Shown: in pieces, positions 1-11,000 of the stretch
Position numbering within the stretch: the stretch's first letter is position 1
How the letters are laid out: each line of letters begins with the position of its first letter
NCBI GenBank assembly: GCA_014925825.1
Contig: JACGCK010000219.1
Coordinates: forward strand, 1 to 64,000
Length of the DNA stretch: 64,000 bases
Source of the DNA: Pholiota molesta
Taxonomy: Eukaryota > Basidiomycota > Agaricomycetes > Agaricales > Strophariaceae
Direction: 5' to 3'
Position numbers and translations under genes: made by a program
Notes under the pieces: model-generated
The model's input: only the letters and a program-made list of their open reading frames with translations
Told to the model about the DNA's origin: nothing
Database searches by the model: none

Positions 1-356
1 AGGAAATATTCAAGACTGATGTATGATGACTTTCTTGCTTGGCTTCTGCTTCATCGCTGACTTTTTCCATTAGGAGAGGTTTGCAGCCGAGATGCGCGCT
101 ATAAAATTGACGACTGATACCACCACCGACCCAAGACGAGCAAGGGCGTAGTGCTTTACCTACCCAATCATCTGAGAGCAAGTTGATATTGATCACAAAT
201 GTACGCGAACGGCAACATCAACAGTATGGTCGATTTCTCCTGAATTCGCTCGTTAGAATTGATCAAAATGCCAATTGATTTCACGTATTAGCTTGCTATT
301 TATGTAGGCTATCTCAGAAAACAACTATGGATACAGTTACGAGCAAAGTACTACAT
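1..356. other. Intergenic, no gene seen
   Basis: No open frame with recognisable homology is visible. The stretch lies downstream of the pirin stop codon and probably contains its 3' UTR and terminator region. Confidence 0.5.
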
Positions 357-1254
357 CTAATCCAGATCGAACACGAGAATCTCTGCTGTCGAATCTCCCT
401 CATTCTCTACAACAAGCGAGTTGCCAGCCTTCCCAACGAAGATATACGCTCCATCACCCTCACGCAACGTCAGCTCTTCCCCGCCCTTGGAACTAATTTT
501 GACCGTGGCTCCTTTAGCTGGGCCTTCGTTGTACCCACTCGTCTGCACGACGTGGATATACCCTTTCTTCCCCTCCAAAGGCCTCGCCAACGACTTTCCC
601 GGCCCCAAAAGCGTCGCGTACAGCGTCAAAGGACTCTGCACAGGCGCAGGCCCTTCGCCTTCTCGGACTGGAAGCACGCCCTCCGCGCCGACGGGCGCGA
701 CGATGCGCGCCCACTTGTCCGCCTTCTCTGCATCGGAGAAATGGCGCGTGAAATATTTAGGAGGGAGGCGCGACGTTGATGGTAAGGACCAGATCTGCAG
801 GAAGTGGACCTGCTTCGCGCCGTGCGTTTTCTCGGAATGGGAGATACCGGTGCCGGCGGAGGTGAGCTGGACGTCGCCGCGCTTCAAGATCTCGGTGTTT
901 CCCATCGAGTCTTTGCTGTGACGAAGTGTGAGTACGATGAAAGGAGTCGAATGGCGGGACACGTACTGCTCCAGTTCTCCTGAGACGACGTACGAAAAGA
1001 TTTCGAACTCGCGGTGCGAGTGCGTTCCAAATCCAGTTCGGGGCGCTACGCGATCTTCGTTGATAACACGAAGCGGCCCGAAGAGCTCATGTTTGCTGTC
1101 TTGATACCTGGAGAACGGTGAGTGTCTACGCTTCAATTAGAGGTGGCACGACGTACATTGCAAATGAGAAAGTATGGAATGTCTTCAGCCATCCATGATC
1201 GGCATGACCGCGCTCTTCGCTTCTGCGGGGGACGAATTTCATGTCCGTGGTCAT
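357..1254 (-). CDS. Pirin-family cupin protein, 3 exons
   Basis: Pirins are Fe(II)-binding double-cupin proteins of nucleus and cytosol; some have quercetinase activity or act as transcriptional co-regulators. The model splices exons 1254-1157, 1107-967 and 915-357 and gives 265 aa. Intron 2 (916-966) is 51 nt and stop-free, so it reads through as an insertion in the middle of the conserved GELE-H-KDSMGN segment; removing it restores the family sequence. The four metal ligands known from human pirin are visible: the H-S-H pair in the [11 protein letters not shown] region and the H and E of GISHSE. The start at 1254 ([16 protein letters not shown]) was chosen because pirins begin close to this motif and a TATA box lies about 140 nt upstream. 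An in-frame ATG at 1443 would lie upstream of the likely transcription start. Which pirin function applies cannot be told from sequence. Confidence 0.93.
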
Positions 1255-2150
1255 GTTGCTGGTTGTGGATTGGGTGGAAATTGCTTTGGTGATTGCTTGA
1301 GCCCGTAAATTTGCTTTAGCTAGTCGGAGTAGAGAAGACAGATTGTCTGAAACTGAGCGAGGAACAAGACCGAGATAAAATGCGAGGCTTATATAGAGCG
1401 GGACGAAGGCGATGTGAAGCCAAGGTCGACAATGGGCGAACATGAGACATATTGAATTAGAAATGTGTTATATAGCCTAGTCTCGCAAGCCAGACGTTGT
1501 TATCCTAATCGGGTATGTCGCTCAGAATTTGAGCCCATCAGTAAAAAATGATGGCTCGGTTGTGGGGGTATCTCGTGCCATCAATTTTATTGATCGGTCG
1601 CGATTTCTGAAGCAGATACCCAATTTGGAAACAACGTCTGGCTAGCGAGACTATATATAGCCATTCGTAAGGCGTATGTCGGGTGTTCCTCGTCATGAAG
1701 TCGAAAATTATCAAGCGGGTTCCCTTTTAAAGCTTTGGGATACACACGGATCCACGTGGACATTACGCACCTTAAACGATCGATATTCGCTTACTCGTTG
1801 GTGCTGAGCTCACCATCAATGACGTTGAGCTGACCTGAGGTTACCCTGAGGGTGTGAAGCAAGTGTGAAGGGGTGTGAGCACTGGTACAACACCATAGAT
1901 ATCACCTTCTATCACTGAGCGGTATCAATATACTGCAGGGTCAAATACTTATAATTGGCGAATTTTGGGCTCCAAGATAGGCGCCTGTAAGGAAACCGGT
2001 GTCTGCACCTAATACTGCATCTCTGCACTGAACGATCGTCATTGAATTCTATAAATAATTGAATCGTTACAATTACAAATGGTATGTTAGAAGACGAAGG
2101 ATAAGGAATGGGTTCCGAAGCAGAGGAAGATGGTGTTGGTATCTAGATGA
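1255..2150. other. Intergenic region between pirin and membrane-protein copy A
   Basis: Apart from the pirin promoter I see no coding signal. The part next to 2151 should hold the 3' UTR of the next minus-strand gene. Confidence 0.5.
1388..1395 (-). promoter_or_regulatory. TATA box of the pirin gene
   Basis: On the minus strand the sequence reads CTATATAAGC about 135-140 nt upstream of the chosen ATG. Transcription starting some 30 nt downstream would begin near 1360, which excludes the longer ORF beginning at 1443. Confidence 0.5.
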
Positions 2151-3467
2151 TCATTCCGAATTTCTGGGCGCTTTCTCGATATCCACGAAAGATTTCGGAT
2201 AGTTGTTCGCATCCTCTACCGTTTTATTGGACTCTGCAGCTGCGTCATATGTCTTGGTGAGATCGCTGGGGTGAGAGTTGTTGCGATTGGACAACTCAAT
2301 ATCGACGCGGTATGGAGTATCCGATGCCTTAGTCCTCGAAGTGTAGACCGCAACAGGTAGACGATTTTTGGCGGACATATTCGTCGTCGAAATTTCAGAC
2401 TCCCTAAATAGACCAGCTTTGGTCCTCCTATAAACGCGACAGGCCATGATGTTGGTGAGGACAATGTTCGGAGTGGCGCACATAGATCGCATAGGAATCG
2501 GAACGGAGGTGTCGAAGACCATTACCACAGTCACCAAGTTAGATATTAAAGTGATCCTACGATGTAACGTCAGTATCATAAAAGAGAGATTTGAGGAGTA
2601 ATACCCACAAATAATATCGTTGGCCATCTAGGAGTAGGCCTCTGCTAAATGCTGGAAGAGACTTGCCGAATAAGGCTACTTGCACTCCTCCTTTGAAACC
2701 CGCCTCCATATGGGCGTTCTGGATCAAACGCCATGAGATGGCAATAAAAACGAGTGTGTCATGAACCAATGGGGCAATGATAGCTGCATATGCGGAGTTG
2801 GGTACGTCGGCGTCCACGCAATATTTCGTTGGTCCGATGGTACCGCCAAGGATGCCGACAGGGATTAATATTGTGCATGCAAGGAGCCCTAACCATAAGA
2901 CAAAGAAGCATCCCACGATTATGTTGTTCTTGTTGTAGATAGCGCGCAAACGGAAGAAGAACAGCAATGCGCTACACCCGAGCGAGACGGGGTAGAATGA
3001 GTCCGTTATGGTTTCAAAATGGACGCAATTTCCGGTCGGCGCGGCTAGTGAACGTATACCAGGTCAGTATTCAATGCTTGATAAATTTCCGCTTATATGG
3101 ATGCTTACTCTCAAAGATATTTGAGGCTATTACATATCCCAATGACCCTAAGCTAATACAAAATGAGCATATCATTGACAATTAGGAACCCAAAAACATA
3201 CCGAGAGCCGAAGTAAGCTGCTGTACTCAGAGTGATGCGACTCTTGAACAAAAGCCTGTAATCGGCGGTTATATTGTCCAAGACATCCCAGATTAAAACC
3301 TGATTAACGCAATGAGCTTGGAGGATCCGTTACGATCCGAACCACGAATTGCTTACACCTAGTGAGCCAGCGAGAACGTAGACCGCAACCGAAGTTTGGT
3401 ATGCGGTTTCTGGATCAAGAAACGCCAACGGTGTATCGGGGTTGACGATTGGAGTACTGTCCGCCAT
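2151..3467 (-). CDS. Multi-pass membrane protein, family copy A, complete
   Basis: An uncharacterised Agaricomycete family of about 360 aa with roughly seven hydrophobic segments. Its N-terminal layout resembles DUF6533-type proteins, a comparison made from memory. Exons are 3467-3357, 3299-3202, 3152-3109, 3044-2609 and 2556-2151, giving 364 aa. The three middle exons are exactly 98, 44 and 436 nt, as in copies C, D and E. Family landmarks are a start with NPDTPLAFLDPE, the WDVLDN motif after TM1, LLFFFRLRAIYN, APLVHDTLVFIAISWRL, DGQRYYL and a C-terminal PIPMRSM...MACRVYR motif, followed by a variable hydrophilic tail. No function is known; a sensor- or receptor-like topology is possible but unproven. 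Confidence 0.85.
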
Positions 3468-5030
3468 AGTGATGTTGGGATAAGCCCATCCTGATGTGAG
3501 ATAGCCCTCATTAAATACAGCACTGAGCGCTGAGCAGTTACCTTCGACGAATGCGGGTGTTATTTTTAGAATTGATCGCTCTGCATCGATCTGCATCAGC
3601 GCTTGATCAGGGCCGTTTGATCAAACGGACCTATCTACCGTTATCAGGGGTCAACCAGACATGCATCATGGAACATTCTTCACATAGCTATGTACTTACA
3701 GACGTTTTTGCTTCTCGTTGATCAAGATGGTTTTCAAGAAGATTTCTTGATGCTGGGTTAATTTCGTGCAAAAGGTTTCGCAGGCCAAGGCCCGCTGATT
3801 CCAAGCAGATTCCTCGTATTCAAGCTTGAAGACGATCTCTGACGCAGATAGGAGCGCGGGATACCTAGTACCTCAATTGTGGCATCAACATCAAGGGATT
3901 CGGAATCCGGTTTGGAAACACTTAAATCCACGTGAAGATTCATAGGATATCACAGATTGTAGCCCAAGTACGAATTGACAGGTGGTCATACGGAAGTAAT
4001 GATATCGATAGGGGAAATTTGTTACACAGATTTGCGACAGAAGACAAAAATTTATGTTTCGTTTGATGCTGCAACTCGTGGTAGATGATCGTCGGTCAGC
4101 TGCAAAGTTGGTTATGATTGTAGGAAGGATTATCATGCAGCTTCCAGATCATCAAAACCTCAACGTTTGATTGTCTTCCTACACAAATAGCTAATGAAGC
4201 TATTTGTGAACGCAACACATGTAAAATACTGATTTTCGAGGTACATACCATCTGAGTCCTGTTAGTAATAATCTCACACCCTCATACTCGACAGGGTGGG
4301 CATAGTAATGGGCATCTATAGCTCCGAATTGACCAGGTGTCGTAGTCAATGTTATCAGTACTTGTTGCTATATCATGTGCTACCAATCAATTACGTGTCT
4401 AGAACAGACACATCGACGTGCTGGGTCTTTGCAAAAGAGCGGCAGTACGCCTTCATGCTTGTGGATATTATCAATCACAGGTAATATGAGCTCTTATTAG
4501 GTTTGATAGGTAAGAGAGCTGTAACTAGATAAGAAAAGGAAGGCATGCGTGGAAAAGCAAATAAGATGGAAGAGCCCGCATGAGATGTTGCAACATTGGT
4601 AGCTGGGGCTCAGAATAGAAATTAACATAATTGGTATGGGACTCTTTGATGCTTAATCTTCCGAGTGCTATTATCAGAGAGCGTATACCCGGTACACTTC
4701 TCTACTATGAGATATGCCACTCGTGCTGGGCGCTTAATTTAGATTTCGCAAATAGCCGATCGCGTGTACTTACTTCACCAGTTTTATGGAATTCCGACAG
4801 GTAATTCATTTAAAATCAAGAAGCTGAGGGAGGAACAAATAAGTACTTGGCATTTGCCCAAGACCGAGTTTGATATAAAAATCAGGTTTATTTAATTCTG
4901 ATTTTACAAAGATCAGTATTGCTTGGTGGTAAAGATTTACGAACGGTGTACATAGGGAAAGTCTGATCGACATACATAATTTGTCCATCCACTAGTGGTG
5001 GAAGATGAAAATGAGTGTACCTGACGTTTC
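3468..5030. other. Intergenic region between copies A and B
   Basis: Only short unrelated frames are present. I looked for the N-terminal exons missing from copy B and for further family fragments and found none. It contains one perfect hairpin at 4182-4208. Confidence 0.5.
4182..4208. repeat. Perfect 11-bp inverted repeat with 5-nt loop
   Basis: The arm CACAAATAGCT (4182-4192) is the exact reverse complement of AGCTATTTGTG (4198-4208), separated by AATGA. It could form a hairpin in DNA or RNA. No gene on either side makes clear use of it. Confidence 0.7.
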
Positions 5031-5842
5031 TCAATCCTCTGACGACCCTCTCCCACCGTTTTTTATCTCCATTATATCTCTTCCTAGATGTCCCAAATTG
5101 ACGTCAGGAGACGATTCTGCAGAAACTTGCGTTTTTATTTCGCTGAGAGGGATGTCTCGGAATTGATTAGCGGAACCTCTCGTCCTATTCCCAAATGCGA
5201 TGGCGGACGAGGCATGAGTTCTGCGTCGCCTATGTTCCGTAGAAATTTCCTCTGATGCTCGAATAAGACCGTTCTTTGTATTTCGGTATACTCGGCAGGC
5301 CATGATATTTGTAAGGACAATGTTTGGCGTGGAAGACATCGACCTCATAGGTGTGGGGACCGATGTGTCGAATGCCAGGATCACCGTCAATAAGTTGGAT
5401 ATCAAGGTAATTCTGAGGCGCCATGAGACCAACAAGTTAGCAGGAGACATTTTAAAATATAAAAAATAGCAGCGACGCACAAATAATACCGTTGCCCGTC
5501 CAGTAACATGCTCCTAGTAAACGTCGGGAGGTACTTCCCCAGGAGCGCGACCTTAATCCCATTGTGAAAATTGATATCAATATGCGAAATCTGCGCCAAA
5601 CGCCATGAAATCGCAAAGAAAACGAGGGTATCGTGAACCAAAGGAGCCAATACGGCCGCGAAAGCGGTACTTGGAACATTGGCATATGGGGTTTCTCCAA
5701 TATGCGCTCCGTGAACGGTGATCGGAATAAACATTGTACAGGCCACAACTCCTAGCCAGAGCACGAAAAGAAACGCTATGACCAAACGATTTCCCGAGTA
5801 AATAGCTTTCAGTCTGAAGAAAAATAGGAGGTAATTTACTTG
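5031..5842 (-). pseudogene. Membrane-protein family copy B, N-terminally truncated
   Basis: The last exon (5412-5031) and most of the 436-nt exon (ending at 5481) are intact, with the usual DGQRYYL splice junction and an open C-terminal tail. Homology stops abruptly just upstream of LLFFFRLKAIYS near 5842. Exons 1-3 and the start of exon 4 (the PTGNC segment) are absent from the 220 bp before copy C. TM1-TM3 are therefore missing. The remaining frame opens at an in-frame ATG at 5899 with unrelated residues, so a short protein could still be made. I read this as a 5'-truncated duplicate. The coding remainder has no stop or frameshift, so the loss may be fairly recent. Confidence 0.75.
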
Positions 5843-6065
5843 GTTTTGAGGAGGCTTGGGGACCGATGTCACTTCTGCCTCATATATATTAGTTTTCAAA
5901 ATTTGGCCGAGTTATGCATATACATCCAACATGAATACATCTTGACTTGAGTGATTTAAATACAGTTACAATAGATATCTATTACTTACACATACTAGTC
6001 TAGCAAACTCTAAGATATGAGTCCAAATTGTGACCAGCTACAGAGGAAGGGCATCAATGTGGGTA

Positions 6066-7298
6066 TTAATTATTCCTGGACCCTTCCTGTAGCTGAGACC
6101 TGTCTGTATTCTGAGTATCATGGGCAAAAACAGGGAAAGATGGTAACTGGCCATCATCATTTCCTTGAAATTTGGTGGCGGAGTTATCTTCCTTCATGAG
6201 CTGCCCAAACTTGGTCCTCCTAAAGACGCGACTTGCCATGATGTTTGTGACAACAACGTTAGACATTGCTCCCATTGATCTAAGAGGAATAGGAACGCTT
6301 GTGTCGAAGACCATGACAACGACGACCAAGTTTGATATCAAAGAAATCCTTTTCAAAAGACATGGTTATTATAGACAGCCAGGAAGTAATAATCATGGAC
6401 CAACTCACAAATAATATCGTTGGCCATCGCGAAGAAGACTCTTGGTGAAGGTCGGCAAATATCTTCCAAAGATGGCGACTTTAATTCCTTCTTGGAAATT
6501 CATCTCCATATGGCTGTTTCTCGCCAACCTCCACGAAATCGCAAGAAAGACCATAGTATCATGGATTAACGGCGCGAAAATTCCTGCATATGCCGAATTT
6601 GGAACGTCGACATCCACGCAATATTTGGTGTTGCCTGTATAGCCACCCAGGATGCCAATTGGTATCAAGATCGTAGAGGCGAGGACACCAAGCCATAGAA
6701 GAAAAAATCCCACTACGACGATACGATCTTGATTATATATCGCTCGGAGGCGGAAGAAGAAGAGAAGGGCAGTGCAACTGATTGAAATGGGGTAAAATGC
6801 GTCCGTGACAGTCTCGAAGTGGATACAGTTCCCAGTCCCTGCCGCTTCAAACACAATCACGTCAATATACTTTCTGAAGAGTTTGAATCGAAAATCCTTA
6901 CTTGAAAAGATATTTCCACTCAGCGCGTAAGCCAAGGAGCCAAATCTAAAATATGAGATCGATTATATATAAGTTATGATTTCCCTTTGTACGTCGAGCG
7001 GTCGAGTAAGTTACTTACCGAGAGACAAAATATACTACGGTCGGAACACCAATACGCGTTCGAAATAGAAGCTTAGAGTCGTTGGAGATATTATCCAGGA
7101 TGTCCCATATCATTACCTATGATGTCAGAAGGATATGTAACTGTCGCTTGTGGACTAGAAGTTAATTAAACTTACCGCCAAAGAAGCCACCCGTAGATAT
7201 GTTGCGACAGAAATCTGGTATGCAGCAGCTGGTTGGACGAATGCTAATGGCGTATCTGGGTTAGGACTAAATTGTATAGCGTTCGTGAGGTTAGACAT
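6066..7298 (-). CDS. Multi-pass membrane protein, family copy C, complete
   Basis: Exons 7298-7176, 7116-7019, 6945-6902, 6844-6409 and 6348-6066 give 327 aa. It has the shortest C-terminal tail of the complete copies. It starts MSNLTNAIQFSPNPDTPLAF and keeps the family landmarks (WDILDN, LLFFFRLRAIYN, APLIHDTMVFLAISWRL, DGQRYYL). It is the most diverged complete copy: the C-terminal motif reads MGAMSNVVVTNIMASRVFR, so the MAC-R cysteine is Ser, and the WDILDN segment continues SNDSKLLFR where the others have D-Y or D-F. All splice sites are canonical and no stop interrupts the frame. Confidence 0.83.
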
Positions 7299-8047
7299 GA
7301 TGATCGAGCCTGAGAGAGGCAGGAATCCAGTTTGGAGATGTCATTCTTGGTCTCGGTAACCATTAAATACTTTCAAAGCAGTGGTACCGCGTGGCATTGA
7401 GTTTGTGGACGTGAACTCAAGAATTTCTGCTACAGAGTTGCTTTCCATGAGCTACCATCTAACCTTGATCATCAGAGCGCTGGTGCGTATTATCACCATC
7501 AAGGGGGATAAAATTCGATAGCACCATCACCCGAATACTCAGTGGTACTTGTAAGAGGAAGCCATAGCCACTTAAAGTGGGCATGGCTGTGGCAGGCTGT
7601 GGCTGTATAATTAGAGTCATCAATTATGATGATATCCCTGACAGGCGCACCAATCGACTATGAGGCCGTACAGAGTACGCACCTCTGATGTTGAAGATAA
7701 AAATATAAACCTCCACCGACTTGGTCGGAAAGGTCGATTGGGTAGAATATAAGATATGCTTGCCATTGGTGCAGTGGGTGCGTTTGACACCGTGAACCAT
7801 GAACCAAAATCCTCGAATCTAGGCGACGTCGACAGCAATCCTCACGAACCCGCCCGTCTCTCAGATATGTCGTCTCAACCATAAGATATCGGTTAATTTT
7901 GGGTAAAAACCTCAGAAATAAATCGTATGATAATCTATTGATTAATTACCGAAAAGCAATTTAAGAAGAAACTACGAGGTATCTGGTGGCACACCTATAA
8001 AAATACATGCACACATGCATCCAAAAATCAGGCCAATATAGGAAGAA
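7299..8047. other. Intergenic region between copies C and D
   Basis: This is upstream sequence of copy C and downstream sequence of copy D. Only short frames without recognisable homology are seen. Confidence 0.5.
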
Positions 8048-11000
8048 CTACTTGTCATCTCTAGTCTGCGATTCGACGTCCCCTGACGATCTCCCTTGGT
8101 TCTTCAACTCGATCAGTCGTTCGTCCGCCGTGGATCCATGATCCCTAGACGAAGAGACACCCATCTTCGTCGTGATATCGCTGAGTGGCACATCGTACGA
8201 CACCCCAGAAGTGGTTGTGGTAGCTTTACTGTGAGCAAAGAGCGGGAAGGGGGGGAAAAACTGCTTCTTTGGCAGGCCCTGCATAGTGGTTGTCGAAACT
8301 TCCGACTCTCTAATGAGTCCAAACTTCGTGTTTCTGTACACGCGACAGGCCATAATATTCGTGAGGACGATGTTGGGAGTAGCGCACATGGATCGCATGG
8401 GGATAGGGACCGACGTGTCGAAGACCATGATCACCGTGACCACGTTAGATATTAGGCTGATCCTTGATTGATCGATCAGCAATCTCAGTGGCTGTTCGTG
8501 AATCGCGCCATCAACACCACAGACCACCACCATCAAAACCTGACCCCCGTTCAAAAACCCTCCTCGAGCACCCCACCAAACCCCCGGCTGGACAGTGACG
8601 AGCGCAGTGAACGGTACAGTCAGCCCTTTTGATCCAGTGGGAGGTATACGTAAAATTTACGTGAAAAACGTGTGAGCAAAGGCCAACAGGGCGGAGCAGA
8701 CCCCACGCTGTCGCTGCCTGCCCCCCTTGACTACAACTACTACCTTTTGTACACACACACCGTCGTAGACGCCCCGTCCCTACAACCTTGCACGCCGCTG
8801 GTCCTGTAGAACGCACACAGTGTGGTTGGGAGAGGCTGTGGGCTGGCACCGTGTCCTTATCAGTCCCATCAGCTCCCATCGACAACAGCGACTGGGCCCC
8901 TGCCCCTCGCCCTCCCTGTCCCTACCCATATCTTCCCACATAATACAATTCTTCTCTGCCCAACCACTGCCTTAATCGACCGGTGGCCGCCTGCAGCACC
9001 TGTAGCGGACGTTATCGCTCCGATCAGCCATCGATAACAGCCGCCTCCGAACGCGGGCGTACCCCGTCGCTAGCCACAACGACGCCCCCCAACAGAAGTG
9101 GGGTCCCCTCCGGCAACACGGTTGACGAGGAGGGATCGGAGCATCTCGGGATGGCCCCCAGCCTCCGGTACTTTAACGGGGCGCCGCAATCTGTGCTGGC
9201 CACCTCTCGCGCACCTCGTGGAACGCCCACTACCAAGGGTCTACGTGAGTCCTCCTGCGAGAAACACAATACACTGTGGCTAAAACAGCACCAGGCACTC
9301 CTCATGGCTAACCCCATGGACGACCTCCCCCAAGTTACCTCCCTCGACGACATCGAAAAGAGAGTGGAGGCCACGCTGGCAATTCCTATCACTTCTACAC
9401 CGACTCCTACTGCAGCCCTCACTCCTTCCGTGGTCCCCCTGCCCCCAGCTTCTCCCCTGCCAGCACCGGCACCTGCGCCCACTCAACTATCTCCACACAT
9501 CGCCCCCGTGCCGACGCGTGCTCCTGCTGCGCAAGCCAACCGCCCTGTCACTCGCCAATCTACACTCCTCAGCACGACGAGCTCCGCCACGCGCGTGCCC
9601 GACGAGTCCTGCATCGACACCTTCAACGCCAGCCCCGCCGAGCCAGGCGATCAGCCCCCTGCGTCCCCCACACCCACGCCCGGCCGGAAGGGCAAGGGCA
9701 AGGAGAACGCCATCGCCTCCTCTAGTGCAAAGTCTGCCTCGCCCAAGAAAGCCTCCACAGCGAAGGAGGACAGCGCCACTGTCCGACGCCTCGAATCTAC
9801 CATAGGTTCCATCGCCGCGAGGGTCGAGGGGAACCACCTGGATATATCGGAGGAGATCGCCGGCCTCCGTACTCACATCGCGTCTCTCGCCTCCGATATC
9901 CAATCCCTCCAGGCCTCTCCCCCACAGGCCACCCCTGACCCCCGTCTGAATGATGTTGTGAATGCCACGAACCAGATCACGCAGGCGGTGGTGGCTCTAC
10001 GCTCACAAACTGCCTCCATGGCAGCTGCCATCGAAGCGAGCCAGGCTCAGACAGCCTCTATCTCTCAAGCCATACAGGAGATTATGCAGCAAGTCCGTGC
10101 ACTGTCTGTGGCCCAGCCTCCCACCCTCCCTGATGTCGTCCCTGCAGCGACACGCGCCCGCACCGGAGACTCGCCCTCGTCCACCCTCGTCCCGATCGCT
10201 CCTGGCCCACACGCCCTCCAGACCGCCCCAGCCATCCATCCCTTCTCCTTCACTGCCCCAGCGGGCTCTCCCTCCTACCCTATGCCATCGCCGATGCCGG
10301 CCTCTCCCGCTGCGAACGCCGCTGCGCCACCCGCACCTGCTCCGACGAATATCAACGGCCTCCCTGTAGCCCCGTCGGCACACCACGCTCAGAATCGCCC
10401 TGCCGATGGTGGTGCGCAGGTCCTCTTCGGGCCCATGTCCTGGGATAAGGACATCACCGGCCAATTCCGCACCCTGCTGCAGCGGACCCCGAACGGCCAC
10501 CACATCGCCCTCGGTAGCGTTAGGGCTCAGCGACTGCAAAGCAATAGACAATACCTCATCGTCACCTTCAACCGCGCCTCCGACGCCATTAGCTTCGTCA
10601 ACAACTGGTCCGCCGCCCCTCCCGCTGGCTATGAGGTCGCTACCGCATCACTCATGCCGGGAAACTAGCTAGGGCAGGACATGTAGACATCGGACTCGCT
10701 TCTAAAAGTATCGTAGCCACCCATACTACTGTAGATACAACCGCTTGTGCAACCACCCCCGCTCATACTAAAAGTACTGTAGGGTCATCCTCTACTGTAG
10801 ATATACCCCACAATGCACAAACACCCTTTGCGTCGTCCGCGCTGCTCCGCATACTGAGCTGGAACATTGATGGCAACACTGCCTTGAAATTGTCCTGCCC
10901 GTCATTCCTCCGCAAAATTACAAACTTTGACATCATATTCCTACAAGAGACGCATCTCACCACAAATGAACATGAGTCTCTCCCACTTCCGAGAGGGTTC

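Noticed and set aside
1126..1443. Pirin N-terminus extended to the ATG at 1443
   Set aside because: A TATA box at 1388-1395 lies inside that extension, and pirins start near [12 protein letters not shown]; the extension shows no similarity.
8463..8490. Target-site duplication of the LINE
   Set aside because: I compared sequence before the 5' end with AAAAAGCAGAGG after the 3' tail and found no convincing repeat; the 5' boundary stays approximate.
10884..10886. TTG as the ORF2 start codon
   Set aside because: It lies inside the endonuclease domain (SWNIDG is upstream) and non-ATG starts at such a place are unlikely; the upstream frame is continuous to the ORF1 stop.
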